Assembly (NCBI GenBank): GCA_026786125.1
Contig: JAJAYU010000154.1
Location: forward strand, 1-5,181
DNA: 5,181 nt
From: Chamaesiphon sp.
GTDB taxonomy: Bacteria; Cyanobacteriota; Cyanobacteriia; Cyanobacteriales; Chamaesiphonaceae
Direction: 5' to 3'
The notes under the pieces were generated by a model, which did no database searches, was not told the origin of the DNA, and saw only the letters and a program-made list of their open reading frames with translations. This document shows positions 4,939 to 5,181 of this stretch, in pieces. The position numbers were made by a program, and so were the translations under genes. How positions within the stretch are numbered: the stretch's first letter is position 1; every line of letters begins with the position of its first letter.

Positions 4939-5181
4939 TAGAACCCATTTGAGATCTTTTTAGCGATCAAGTAGAATCAGCAGGAGGAGTAGGATTAAAG
5001 CAGGGGAAAGGGGAAGATGGGTTATTCAAGTAACGTGACAGACAAAGAGTGGGCAATAATTGAGTCGTTACTGCCGCAGAAGAAGAAAACAAGACCACCA
5101 GTATTGACAAAACGACTAATTCTGAATGGGATATTGTAAGTACTCAGACAAAAATAATTGCATAAATTAATGATACAATAC
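4939..5181 (+). mobile_element. Left part of an IS5-like insertion sequence (approximate left end)
   Basis: The transposase start at 5017 implies an element whose left end lies some tens of bases upstream. GAACCCATTTGAGATC (4941-4956) is a plausible terminal inverted repeat, but the matching right end lies outside the window, so the boundary is a guess. The element would have inserted beside the permease gene's upstream region. Confidence 0.45.
5017..5139 (+). pseudogene. IS5-family transposase, N-terminal fragment, interrupted
   Basis: The 40-residue reading frame begins MGYSSNVTDKEWAIIESLLP and continues with KKTRPPVLTKRLILNGIL. This is the typical start of IS5-family (DUF4096-type) transposases, which normally run to about 130 residues (two-frame forms) or 250 or more. 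A purine-rich GGGGAAAGGGGAAG ribosome site precedes the ATG. TAA at 5137-5139 stands where the family normally has Tyr (GILYVLR); the next three codons in the same frame, GTA CTC AGA, still read Val-Leu-Arg, and then similarity ends and another stop follows. The following sequence is AT-rich and does not give the expected GCxWRxLP part in any frame. The catalytic DDE domain is not present in the window, so this copy cannot be functional as read. Confidence 0.75.

Noticed and set aside
5076..5100. A-rich stretch in the transposase considered as a programmed frameshift site
   Set aside because: The reading frame continues correctly through it with family-like residues, and IS5-type frameshifts occur much later in the gene; the break is at 5137.

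Overview
The window looks like part of a cyanobacterial chromosome. Supporting signs are two exact HIP1 octamers (GCGATCGC at 3157-3164 and 4726-4733), many other CGATCG sites, heptameric tandem repeats of the STRR kind in gene junctions, and proteins that read like cyanobacterial homologues. This assignment is by recognition only; no search was run.

Left block (1-940, + strand): a tight toxin-antitoxin type operon. The end of a VapB-like antitoxin gene (start lies outside the window) overlaps a complete VapC PIN-domain ribonuclease gene by ATGA. That gene in turn overlaps a HigA/Xre-like helix-turn-helix protein gene by ATGA. The unusual point is that a VapC toxin is flanked by two antitoxin-like proteins of different families.

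Middle block (937-4847, - strand): four genes in the same direction. Read in the direction of transcription they are a DppC/OppC-type ABC transporter permease, a renalase-like FAD oxidoreductase, a ROK-family sugar kinase (probable glucokinase) and a family 4 Fe-S uracil-DNA glycosylase. The glycosylase gene converges on the toxin-antitoxin operon and overlaps it by 4 nt. All three junctions in this block contain a short array of the heptamer TTGATAA (or its complement). The permease/oxidoreductase junction also holds a bidirectional terminator-like hairpin, a perfect 19-bp stem inverted repeat and a separate 8-bp palindromic repeat. The four genes have no evident shared pathway, so they are probably neighbours and not a functional unit.

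Right edge (about 4848-5181): a 169-nt intergenic region with a long-spaced 9-bp inverted repeat, then the left part of an IS5-like insertion sequence. Its transposase reading frame stops after 40 codons and loses family similarity shortly afterwards, so the element is broken by a stop codon, a deletion or a nested insertion.

No CRISPR array, tRNA or rRNA was seen, and no gap between genes exceeds 300 bases. I found no convincing new system. The best candidates for a second look are the hybrid VapB-VapC-HigA-like operon, a possible sliding-clamp-binding motif in the uracil-DNA glycosylase, and the repeat-rich gene junctions.
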